A stretch of 35,715 nt of DNA from an uncultured Lentisphaeria bacterium (GTDB lineage: Bacteria > Verrucomicrobiota > Lentisphaeria > Victivallales > Victivallaceae). This document shows positions 8,374 to 16,870 of the stretch, in pieces. The notes under the pieces were generated by a model that did not search any database, was not told where the DNA came from, and worked only from the letters and a program-made list of their open reading frames with translations. Where the stretch lies: contig CAIPAT010000351.1 of the NCBI GenBank assembly GCA_903863035.1, forward strand, positions 1-35,715. The letters are read 5' to 3'. Made by a program: the position numbers and the translations under genes. Positions within the stretch are counted from its first letter, which is position 1. Each line of letters opens with the position of its first letter.

Positions 8374-11283
8374 ATGAAGAAATGGATTCTGTTGGCTGCG
8401 GCCAGCCTTTGCGGCTCCGCGATATTGGCGCAGGAAGCGCCGTTCAAGCGCAATGAGTACACCCCTGACCTGGAACCTGGCAGGCGTCCGCGTGTCGCCG
8501 CTCAGCCTTTTCTTTATCCTGAAGTACAGTACAAATACGGACTCTTTCAAAATTTACTCGGCATGTATATTGACCGTCCGCTCTTTTTCGACCGCTCACT
8601 GCGTTACCCGGCGGGAACGTTTGCCTACACCAGCCCGGAGTCCTATTTTCGCGACATCGGAATCATAAAGAGTTACGGTTTCGACGGTTCCGGCAGCCTG
8701 GCGCTGGGAATTCTCAATCTCTACAAGCAGGTTAACAGTTTCCTCGACGCCAACCCGGACCGGGCTAAAGGACATCTGGAATATCCGCAGTTCGCTTTCG
8801 GCGAAATGGGAAAATTCTCCGCCTCCAACCGCCAGTTGAACGAGGCAAGAGAAATCCTGAAAATAGCGTTGAAGTCTCCATACGCTCCTAAGGTCAATGG
8901 CCGCATACCGATCACCACCTACAATTCCGGATTCATTAAACCTGAGATCATGAAAGAGTTTCTCGATACCTTGCGCAAAGAATTCGGCGACACTTTTATT
9001 GTGACCGGAGGATTGCTGATCGACTGGCAGGACAGCGAGGAATTTATGAAATCCGGCAAATGGAGCGATGCAACGCAACAAAAATATCGCGACCGCATCA
9101 AGGGCTTACTTGACCTTTTCGGCGGCATTCAGGTGCCGCTTCTCCAGGAGAACTATGCCCTCGACTATATGAGCATACCGGATTTCGGTATTTATGACCG
9201 CTATCTGCAATCGATGCTTGAAGAGATTCTAGCCCTGCCGGAATACCGGACGAAACTGGCCGGAGCCATCATCAATCACGGTTATATCAATCACATGTCC
9301 GGCGTGTCCCACGGCGAATTCGGCACTGCAAGGCTGCGGCTCCAACTCGACCGACTGGTGCGCTTCAACCCTGACTTTATCGTCTTTTTTGAGTGGAACG
9401 AGTTCAACGAGAACACCTGCTTCCAGCCGACGCTCTGCAATTCCATGGCGTTGCAGCGATTGATCCGATTTTACTCTAATACATTGAAAGGCAAGGTTCC
9501 GGAACCGAATGCAGGCGACGATCCCGCCATTCCACCCCTCGTATTTTCATCCCGTGAAACGTTGAAAGTCGGAGAGCCGCTGGAGTTCGAACTGCTCAAT
9601 ATTCCGGATTCTACGGCAAAGGCCGACTATACAGCACAACTCTCGGTGTTCGACCAATCAGGCAAAGCGGTCGTCAGCTTTCCCGTCGAAACTTTCAATC
9701 GTGCTCAGCTCCGCGCTATTACCTATACCGTACCGACCGAGGCATTATCCCGCCATACCGTGCTGCTGCCTGAACTTACAGTCAGCTCTCCTGAAGGTAA
9801 AAAATTGGTGTTCAACCAGTTGCAGTATATCCGACTGCTGCCGTCTTTCTGTTATAACTATAAGGCGGTTCGCCAGCCGCTGCGCGATCTGCTGCTCCCC
9901 CGGTCTGTTGATTTCAAAGCCGTCGCCAAGGGCAGCGGCAACTATCAATTGTCGGGCAAAATTGACGCTGGAGAACTGCTGTCATCGCTGGAGGTGACCG
10001 ACTTCGGACGCGAGTTTTACGCCGTCGATCCCGACAACGAATTTGACCGCGAAAAAAACATCGTCGTACTCGGCACCATCTCTACCATCAAAAGCAGTAT
10101 GTCACAACTGAAATTGCAGGTTACTGACGCAGACGGCTGGAAGTTTCGCCCGTGGGAACAGGCTAACGTCAGTTTCGGCTCATGGCGACAAGACAGCGAC
10201 ACGATGACCAGCAATACATTGTTGTGGTGCGCACGGACACAGATGCTGCTTACGATTCCCGGAGAAGCGCAAAAGGCTGAGGTTCGCTTTTCCGTCGGCA
10301 ATGAAACTAAGAGTTTCCCGCTAACCGGACTCCGTAAACTTGGCAAAATCGCACAAGTCTACGACAAGTGCCGGGCTGATTGGCAGATTCTGCACAGTTT
10401 ACCGGATATACCGCCGGTAATCGGCAGGAATACCGCCGAGTTTTCGGTCACACTCCCGAGTGAGCGCGTCTACCCGATCTTCCAGTTGCGGGCAGTGACG
10501 AAGTCCGGCAAAATCTACCGGAGTGCGCCGATTATCCCTAACCCGATTCCCGGAATATTAACTAAATTCAACGTCATTTCAGAAACCAGCGGCAAAGTCG
10601 TCACCACCGAGGTACCGAAAGCGTTGATCCCGGTACTGAAATATAAGTTAGATCCGGAGCGTGGCGCGATGGTTGTCAATACATTCGATCCTTACTTCGA
10701 TGCTCAGCTGGGAGGAGGCTTTGTCTACGACGAACCATTCCAATCCTCCATCGCACTGCCCGAAGAGAACCATGTTCCCGAATTTGTGACGGATGATGGC
10801 CGGCCGGCGCTGAAGTTCTCCAATTCGTCAAGTTATATCAATTTTCCGCTGGAATCATTTCCCCGCGGCAGTTTTACACTAAAATTCGAGGTAAAGCCGG
10901 AATCGGGCAGCGACTCTTACGTGCTCTTCCGCCACTTCAGCAGTATTGTCGGGTCGGTGACTGTCTATGTCAAATATGACAAGCTCTATCTGGCCTTCGG
11001 CGATAAAGAACTGAAGACTCGCCAGTTCGCCTCCGGCTTTACGCTGAAACCCGGCATCTGGTCAAAGGTGACTATCGTATGCGACCAGAAGCAACTTAAT
11101 TTTGAGGTAAACGGCGAAAAGCGCAGTTACGAACTGGAGGCTCCGCTCCGCGCTCTCTACTTCAAGCCGTCGGTTTTTGGCGGACACACCAAACCGGAAT
11201 TCGGTCTGCCGCCCGGCTTCAAGTTCTACCGCGGACTGCTGCGCGATCTTGAGATCCGGCATGATGCTGAGGATATTCGATGA
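8374..11283 (+). CDS. Secreted GH71/GH99/WbsX-like hydrolase with C-terminal LamG-like domain (paralogue A)
   Basis: This 969-residue protein has a clear signal peptide (M-K-K-W-I-L-L-A-A-A-S-L, cut near A-I-L-A/Q at residue 19). The N-terminal half looks like a TIM barrel and ends in F-F-E-W-N-E-F-N-E-N-T-C-F-Q-P-T, with Glu340, Glu343 and Glu346. This resembles the W-N-E-W-x-E-G-x-x-L-E-P-D motif of GH99/WbsX and GH71-like enzymes. The middle is beta-rich, Ig-like. Residues about 800-965 read as a concanavalin/LamG fold (S-F-T-L-K-F-E-V-K-P, then W-S-K-V-T-I-V-C-D, then F-E-V-N-G-E-K). GAGGAA precedes the ATG. A full-length paralogue lies at 13838-16783. The activity is inferred, not proven, and the substrate is unknown. 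Confidence 0.72.
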   Translation: MKKWILLAAASLCGSAILAQEAPFKRNEYTPDLEPGRRPRVAAQPFLYPEVQYKYGLFQNLLGMYIDRPLFFDRSLRYPAGTFAYTSPESYFRDIGIIKSYGFDGSGSLALGILNLYKQVNSFLDANPDRAKGHLEYPQFAFGEMGKFSASNRQLNEAREILKIALKSPYAPKVNGRIPITTYNSGFIKPEIMKEFLDTLRKEFGDTFIVTGGLLIDWQDSEEFMKSGKWSDATQQKYRDRIKGLLDLFGGIQVPLLQENYALDYMSIPDFGIYDRYLQSMLEEILALPEYRTKLAGAIINHGYINHMSGVSHGEFGTARLRLQLDRLVRFNPDFIVFFEWNEFNENTCFQPTLCNSMALQRLIRFYSNTLKGKVPEPNAGDDPAIPPLVFSSRETLKVGEPLEFELLNIPDSTAKADYTAQLSVFDQSGKAVVSFPVETFNRAQLRAITYTVPTEALSRHTVLLPELTVSSPEGKKLVFNQLQYIRLLPSFCYNYKAVRQPLRDLLLPRSVDFKAVAKGSGNYQLSGKIDAGELLSSLEVTDFGREFYAVDPDNEFDREKNIVVLGTISTIKSSMSQLKLQVTDADGWKFRPWEQANVSFGSWRQDSDTMTSNTLLWCARTQMLLTIPGEAQKAEVRFSVGNETKSFPLTGLRKLGKIAQVYDKCRADWQILHSLPDIPPVIGRNTAEFSVTLPSERVYPIFQLRAVTKSGKIYRSAPIIPNPIPGILTKFNVISETSGKVVTTEVPKALIPVLKYKLDPERGAMVVNTFDPYFDAQLGGGFVYDEPFQSSIALPEENHVPEFVTDDGRPALKFSNSSSYINFPLESFPRGSFTLKFEVKPESGSDSYVLFRHFSSIVGSVTVYVKYDKLYLAFGDKELKTRQFASGFTLKPGIWSKVTIVCDQKQLNFEVNGEKRSYELEAPLRALYFKPSVFGGHTKPEFGLPPGFKFYRGLLRDLEIRHDAEDIR

Positions 11284-11397
11284 TTCAGCCGAGTCAGTCA
11301 GTTTACATGGCGTTACGCAGTCGTATAGAATTAAACAAAGTGTTTTGGACCGGACGGCCGGTTGCCGAACGGAATAGAAAATAATAAGGAGATCATG

Positions 11398-12198
11398 ATG
11401 AAGAAAAGAGCATTGTTTCTACTATGTGTCGCAGTGACTGCCACGGTGCTGGCGACCGGTGAAAGCCTGACCATCGATAACCCGGAAAATATCCTGGTAC
11501 TCGGAGGTATCAAGCTCAGTTGCTCCGCCGGCGAATTTACCGCAGCCGGGACCGGGGCGCTGTACGGCAAAAAATACCTCCCGATCAATACTGCCAAGCA
11601 CTATCGGCTGAGCGGAGAATTTAAAGCGGCTCCCGGCAGCGCTGCCGGCGATTATATCCGCTTCGGTCTTGTCCCCAGTACCGAATGGTCACAGATTCAA
11701 CCGGTTAATATCAATATTGTGCCAGGTACCGCCACAGAGCTTGCCGCCGACTGCAAGGAGACAGATACTATCATCAAATTGAAAGATGCTTCAAAATGGA
11801 AAGGTAACAGCCTGACCGTTGTCGCATTTGACGTCGATCCCGGCGACAAGATGCGCGATATGCCAAATTTCAACATCTCCAAGACCGGCGCCGTAAAGCT
11901 GGAACAGAAGGATGGCATCTGGCTGCTGACATTGAAACAGCCTTGCGGCCGCAATTATCCGGCCGGAACCGCCGTGCGTGAACACTGCGCCGGCTGGTCG
12001 CTCATCTATGCCGGAAGTCCGAAGCTGGAACTCAAACCGGAGTGGCAGAAGATTGATGTTGTCATCGAGCCAGGCGAAGTTGCCCAGGCTAATATAAATC
12101 GCTGGTGGCAGGGAACCCAAAAGACGTCTTTCTGTATCGAAGCGGCCGGCAAAGGCGTGGTCTTCCGTAACCTGGAATTAAAAGAGGTTACCGAATAA
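11398..12198 (+). CDS. Secreted beta-rich protein of unknown function, possibly carbohydrate-binding
   Basis: This 266-residue protein begins with a signal peptide (M-K-K-R-A-L-F-L-L-C-V-A-V-T-A-T-V-L-A). The mature part is predicted to be beta-sandwich: Y-R-L-S-G-E-F-K-A-A-P-G-S and a last strand with F-C-I-E-A-A-G-K-G-V-V-F-R-N-L-E-L-K, which resembles the jelly-roll ending of CBM-like domains. AAGGAG (11386-11391) is six bases from ATG 11398 and only three from ATG 11395, so the second ATG is chosen. It sits 114 bases after paralogue A and before the oxidoreductase. I do not recognise a family; binding to the same glycan is a guess from context. Confidence 0.7.
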   Translation: MKKRALFLLCVAVTATVLATGESLTIDNPENILVLGGIKLSCSAGEFTAAGTGALYGKKYLPINTAKHYRLSGEFKAAPGSAAGDYIRFGLVPSTEWSQIQPVNINIVPGTATELAADCKETDTIIKLKDASKWKGNSLTVVAFDVDPGDKMRDMPNFNISKTGAVKLEQKDGIWLLTLKQPCGRNYPAGTAVREHCAGWSLIYAGSPKLELKPEWQKIDVVIEPGEVAQANINRWWQGTQKTSFCIEAAGKGVVFRNLELKEVTE

Positions 12199-12220
12199 AA
12201 CCGGCAATATCGAAAAAGCG

Positions 12221-12251
12221 CAAGAATGTGGTATAAAAGCGTTCTTGTTTT
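12221..12251 (+). terminator. Weak hairpin plus short T-tract
   Basis: CAAGAATG (12221-12228) pairs with CGTTCTTG (12240-12247), including one G-T pair, and is followed by TTTTG. It lies 23 bases after the stop of the small secreted protein. The stem is short and AT-rich, so it may attenuate rather than end transcription. Confidence 0.35.
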
Positions 12252-12400
12252 GTGTGCCATGCTTATATGGAACGTAGACAAGGTCTCAGTTACGGACATC
12301 GGAATGCAGAGATATAAAATTTATTTTTGAACGGCTGCTTAAAGCGTTTTATAAAGTAACCTTCAAGCACGGAATTATTACAAAAAGGCAAGACAGAAAG

Positions 12401-13738
12401 ATGAAGAAGTATGTATTGGTGGGAACAGGCGGACGTTCGACTATGTTCCTTGACGCAATCGCAGGAGTCTACCGTAATCAGGCGTGCCTGGCCGGGCTTT
12501 GTGACATAAGCGCCACCAGGATGCGCTGGCACATGAATCGCCTCGTCGAAAAATTCGGTTATCCTGATGTTCCTCTTTATGCGGCGACGGATTTTGATGA
12601 AATGATTCGCCGTGAGCGTCCTGATGTGGTTATTGTCTGTACTATGGACTGCACTCATCACGAATATATTGTCCGGGCGATGGAACTGGGTTGTGACGTG
12701 ATATGTGAAAAGCCAATGACTGTCGACGCTGAAAAAGCCAAGGCTATTCTGGATACCATCGCCAGAACCGGAAAAAGACTGCGCGTTACCTTCAACTACC
12801 GCTACAGCCCCGGCGTAACCAAAGTTCGCGAACTTATCATGTCAGGAGCCATCGGCAAGCCGCTGATGGTTGATATGTGCTGGCTTTTAGATACCAGCCA
12901 CGGCGCGGATTACTTCCGGCGCTGGCACCGGGAGAAAGATAAGTCAGGAGGGCTTCTGGTCCATAAATCAACCCACCATTTCGATTTGATCAACTGGTGG
13001 ATTGACTCGCGTCCTGAACAGGTTTTTGCCTGGGGTGATTTGAAATTCTACGGACGCAAAAATGCCGAATCACGCGGAGAAAGTTATTCTTACGATAGAT
13101 ACACAGGACTCCCCGCTGGGGAGCAGGATCCGTTCGCGCTGCGACTGGACAGAGCATCCCCTGCGCAATATGTGGACGATGAAACAGCGCGGCTTCTCAA
13201 GGGACTGTACCTTGATGCGGAAGCCGACAGCGGCTACATACGCGACCGCAATGTATTTGGCGATGATATCAGTATAGAGGACAGCATGTCCGTTCTGGTC
13301 CGCTACAATAACGGGGTGAACCTGACATATTCTTTGATTGCTTATGCGCCATGGGAAGGCTTGCGTGTTTCAATTACGGGCACCAAGGGGCGCATCGAAC
13401 TATATGAAAAACATAATTCGCATATCATCGCAGGCCAGGGCGATGCCGAGCTGGCGGCAATGCAGGAGCGCGGACAGATCAGGCAGTTGACATTATTCCC
13501 GATGTTCGGTCTGCCATGTCCAGTAGAGATACCCGAAGGCGTTGGAGGTCACGGCGGCGGAGATCCGGTGCTTATGGAACAGATTTTTTCGGACAACCCT
13601 CCCCCTGATCCTTTCAAACGCGGGGCATCACACCTTGATGGAGCCGCGTCGCTGCTTGTAGGCATAAGCGCCAACGAGTCAATACGCACTGGAATGCCGG
13701 TAAAATGCGACAATTTACTGCATGTGCCATTGAACTGA
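12401..13738 (+). CDS. Gfo/Idh/MocA-family oxidoreductase
   Basis: This 445-residue cytoplasmic NAD(P)-dependent enzyme has a Rossmann start ([10 protein letters not shown]), D-V-V-I-V-C-T, and the family's C-E-K-P-M motif (Glu103, Lys104, Pro105). The catalytic region is [13 protein letters not shown] (Lys189, His193, Asp195). Known members oxidise or reduce sugars, inositols and amino-sugars, and some cleave glycosides by a redox mechanism. It lies between two secreted hydrolase-like genes in the same orientation, 202 bases after the previous gene and 99 before the next. It probably processes a monosaccharide released from the glycan. Substrate unknown. Confidence 0.88.
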   Translation: MKKYVLVGTGGRSTMFLDAIAGVYRNQACLAGLCDISATRMRWHMNRLVEKFGYPDVPLYAATDFDEMIRRERPDVVIVCTMDCTHHEYIVRAMELGCDVICEKPMTVDAEKAKAILDTIARTGKRLRVTFNYRYSPGVTKVRELIMSGAIGKPLMVDMCWLLDTSHGADYFRRWHREKDKSGGLLVHKSTHHFDLINWWIDSRPEQVFAWGDLKFYGRKNAESRGESYSYDRYTGLPAGEQDPFALRLDRASPAQYVDDETARLLKGLYLDAEADSGYIRDRNVFGDDISIEDSMSVLVRYNNGVNLTYSLIAYAPWEGLRVSITGTKGRIELYEKHNSHIIAGQGDAELAAMQERGQIRQLTLFPMFGLPCPVEIPEGVGGHGGGDPVLMEQIFSDNPPPDPFKRGASHLDGAASLLVGISANESIRTGMPVKCDNLLHVPLN

Positions 13739-13837
13739 AAAAAATAATCAGGCACGACAAAGTAAATACGAAACACCCGCCGATGCATTTCATTGCGAAC
13801 CGCAGCGGCGACTTAATATAAAAAATGGAAAGGCTCT

Positions 13838-16783
13838 ATGAAAAAACAAGTTAAAAGATCATTGTTTATGCTGGTTGTCATGTTATCGGCAATACTGCCA
13901 TATTCCTATGGCGCGGATAATAAGAAGAATATCGCGGCGCAGCAAGTTTCACTAACAGCGGCGGACACTGCTGCATGGCAGGAAGTCATGCAGAAAGCAT
14001 CACAATTCAACCGCCGTTCACCGCGGATATTCGTTTTCTCGCGAGCCCAGTTAAAATACGGTCTCGAACTCAATAACTATATCCATAAATGGATCGACCG
14101 GCCGCTGTATGTCGATCCGGCGTTAGCACAGGGTGACGGTTTCATAAAAATCGGCAGCTACAAAAAAATGCATGATATTGTGCAATCCTACGGCTTGGAC
14201 GGTTTTGCCTTTTTCCCGGAAACTAAAGGCAGAAAAGAACTTTTTGATGTATGCCGTACTCCCGGATACGAAATGACCATTCTGCCGGAATTCACCGGTC
14301 CCGCATCCACGGCTGGCGAAATGGATGATAAACTGAAGATTGCAGAAGCCGCCTTGAACAATCCCAATTCCTTTCGACTCGACGGCAAAGTTGTATTCAC
14401 ATCTTACACCCCCTGCCCCATAGAGAGCTGGAGCAGTATGCAATCCGCAATCCGGGCAAAATATGGCGATAAATTTATTTTCCTTCCAAGTAATTCATTC
14501 TATCCGCCGAAATTCAAAGCCTCCGGGACTGACGGCAAACTTACCGCCAAAGATATTGCATCAATCCAGGATTATCTGCGGCAGTGGCTGCGTGTCGCCG
14601 ACGGCTTCTATTATAATTCACTGTCGCTCAATGCAGATCGACGCTATGTCGCCGAAGTAGACCGTGAAATACTTATCCCGATTGTTAAGAGCGTATTATC
14701 CGAACCAGAATTTAAAAATAAACATCTGGGTTGGGGTGCCAAAGTCGGACATGAAAATTTTGAAATAATCGGATACGGGATGGATAGCGCCGGAACCGGA
14801 ATGCTGCGCGGCACGATGGAAACTGCAATTATGGCTGACGGCGATTTTATCAATTGCATTGAGTGGGACGAACAAAACGAAAACACCAGTTTTCGTCCGA
14901 CAGTATGCAACTCGCTTTCAACCATGCGGATTGTCCGCTATTATACAGAGAAATTAAAAGGCCGTAAAATCAGCCCGATCCCGACGGACAATCTGAAAAT
15001 CCCGAATATGATTTTAAGTTATCGTGAAATATTGGTCGCCGGACAAAAACTTGAGATTGAAGTTGTGAATGTTCCCGATTCAGACCTGTCGGGGGAATAC
15101 GCAATTAAGCTAATCTTGAAAGATCTGGCAGGCAAAGCAGTCCATGAATTTCCGGAACAAAAAATGGCCTGCAACAAGCTTGAAAGCTGTTTTCTGTCAG
15201 TTCCAGTAGAGAAACTGCTTGAATACCAGGTACTGATTCCCGAACTGGAGATAAACGGGCCGCAAGGCAAATATTTACAGCAAACCGGATTACAACCAAT
15301 CGAATTGCGGGCCAGCAAAAACTGGGATTTCAAATGGATAAAACAGCCGCTGAGAGATTTATTAAAACCGGATAAAGCAAATTTGTCGATTAGCCGGTCA
15401 AAACAAATTGAAGGTTTTTATCAGCTTGAAGGATCGTTTGCGGCAGAAGAACCGCTGGCATATGTCGAAGTAATGGACTGCGGCGATGTAATATATTCCC
15501 ATAGTAATAAAGCTTTCCAATGGCGGGAAACTGAAACTCATGTGGTAGTCAATATCAACTGGCAATCACTTTACGGTCACACATTCAAGCTGAACGGCTC
15601 AATAGAACTGTCCGGAGTGGAAGGGCAATGGCTGTCCCTGGATAACAGCATTGATTGTGCCGGTCAGAAATTATCTTTCAAAAACAGCCTGATAAATCAC
15701 CTCCGACAGGTTTGGGTGGCAATTGAGAGAAAAGATATCAAGAATGCCTCGTTCAAGGTTGACCTGCCTGGAATCCACCAGGGCGAAATCAAGGTTGCAG
15801 ACATTCTCGGCAAGGAAGTGATGGCATTCCCGGGTAAACAAGGGTTCAATCTGGTCTTCAAACGCTATTGCAGCCAACCGGTCATACCAGATCATTTGAA
15901 CACAAAATCCGCCGAATTCATTATTACGGCAAAACCGGCAAACTCAAATTCCGTACTTTATCTTCAGGCCATCGCCCAATCCGGGAAAATTTATCGGGGA
16001 AACACAATATCGATGCACCGTAAAACCGGGAACTCTACCCCTTTGACAGTATACTCATTAAGCGAAGGTAAGCCGGTTACACTTAAGGTTGACGAAAGTC
16101 TGATTACAAAAATTCATTATTATTTTGATCCGGAACACGGTTCGGCTTTGATAAGCAAGGAATATAATTGCGATTTATGGGGTATTGCCGGAGGATTCCG
16201 CCCGCAAATCGTAGGTCGCGGCGGAGCATATGGTTACGGTTGCCCGATACAGTCAAATTTCTCCAGGCTGCCGTCTGCCGATGTGCAATGCAACACCGCA
16301 CCGGAATGGATTAAAATAGATTCAGGGGAATGGGCGCTGAAGTTTTCAGATTATAGTTATTTAAGCCTTCCGCAGATGTTTGTGCCGGCATTCTCCAGTT
16401 TTGTGTTAAGTATGGATGTGTACTCCAATAACAATAAAGGTATTCGACCGCTGCTTGACGCCAGAGCAACAGCGTTCACCCTTTCACTTAACAATGGGGA
16501 ACTGGAAAGTTCTTATTATCAAAACCAGAAAGTCCTTGATCTTAAAGGACCGGTCGCATCATGCAAAACTGGATTGAAACTGCCGGAAAAGACATGGTCT
16601 CAAGTCAAAGTATATTTCGATCAGCAGAACTTAATTTTTGAGGTAAATGGTAAAAAAAGCAAAGTCTTTCCATGCAGCGGTTATAACCGTTACACTTGTG
16701 TATATTCATTAGGCAGCAATGCCGGCAGCGCTTTTTTTGATGGAATGATTAAAAACCTTGTCATTGAGCATAGAGATTTGTGA
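13838..16783 (+). CDS. Secreted GH71/GH99/WbsX-like hydrolase with C-terminal LamG-like domain (paralogue B)
   Basis: This 981-residue secreted protein has a signal peptide ending near Y-S-Y-G-A (about residue 26). It matches paralogue A along its whole length: K-Y-G-L near the start and I-D-R-P-L, then I-E-W-D-E-Q-N-E-N-T-S-F-R-P-T (Glu342, Glu345, Glu348) for the catalytic-type motif, Q-P-L-R-D-L-L, Y-Y-F-D-P-E-H-G, and the LamG-like end W-S-Q-V-K-V-Y-F-D-Q with F-E-V-N-G-K-K. All three acidic residues of the motif are kept. Sequence divergence elsewhere is high, so the pair is an old duplication, perhaps with different specificities. GGAAAGG precedes the ATG. Confidence 0.72.
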   Translation: MKKQVKRSLFMLVVMLSAILPYSYGADNKKNIAAQQVSLTAADTAAWQEVMQKASQFNRRSPRIFVFSRAQLKYGLELNNYIHKWIDRPLYVDPALAQGDGFIKIGSYKKMHDIVQSYGLDGFAFFPETKGRKELFDVCRTPGYEMTILPEFTGPASTAGEMDDKLKIAEAALNNPNSFRLDGKVVFTSYTPCPIESWSSMQSAIRAKYGDKFIFLPSNSFYPPKFKASGTDGKLTAKDIASIQDYLRQWLRVADGFYYNSLSLNADRRYVAEVDREILIPIVKSVLSEPEFKNKHLGWGAKVGHENFEIIGYGMDSAGTGMLRGTMETAIMADGDFINCIEWDEQNENTSFRPTVCNSLSTMRIVRYYTEKLKGRKISPIPTDNLKIPNMILSYREILVAGQKLEIEVVNVPDSDLSGEYAIKLILKDLAGKAVHEFPEQKMACNKLESCFLSVPVEKLLEYQVLIPELEINGPQGKYLQQTGLQPIELRASKNWDFKWIKQPLRDLLKPDKANLSISRSKQIEGFYQLEGSFAAEEPLAYVEVMDCGDVIYSHSNKAFQWRETETHVVVNINWQSLYGHTFKLNGSIELSGVEGQWLSLDNSIDCAGQKLSFKNSLINHLRQVWVAIERKDIKNASFKVDLPGIHQGEIKVADILGKEVMAFPGKQGFNLVFKRYCSQPVIPDHLNTKSAEFIITAKPANSNSVLYLQAIAQSGKIYRGNTISMHRKTGNSTPLTVYSLSEGKPVTLKVDESLITKIHYYFDPEHGSALISKEYNCDLWGIAGGFRPQIVGRGGAYGYGCPIQSNFSRLPSADVQCNTAPEWIKIDSGEWALKFSDYSYLSLPQMFVPAFSSFVLSMDVYSNNNKGIRPLLDARATAFTLSLNNGELESSYYQNQKVLDLKGPVASCKTGLKLPEKTWSQVKVYFDQQNLIFEVNGKKSKVFPCSGYNRYTCVYSLGSNAGSAFFDGMIKNLVIEHRDL

Positions 16784-16870
16784 AATATTATATTTCTCTG
16801 TAATATTCTGTAGTTTTGCGTCAAATGTCATGATAAAATATAATCTATAATAAATAATAAGAAGAAGAAT

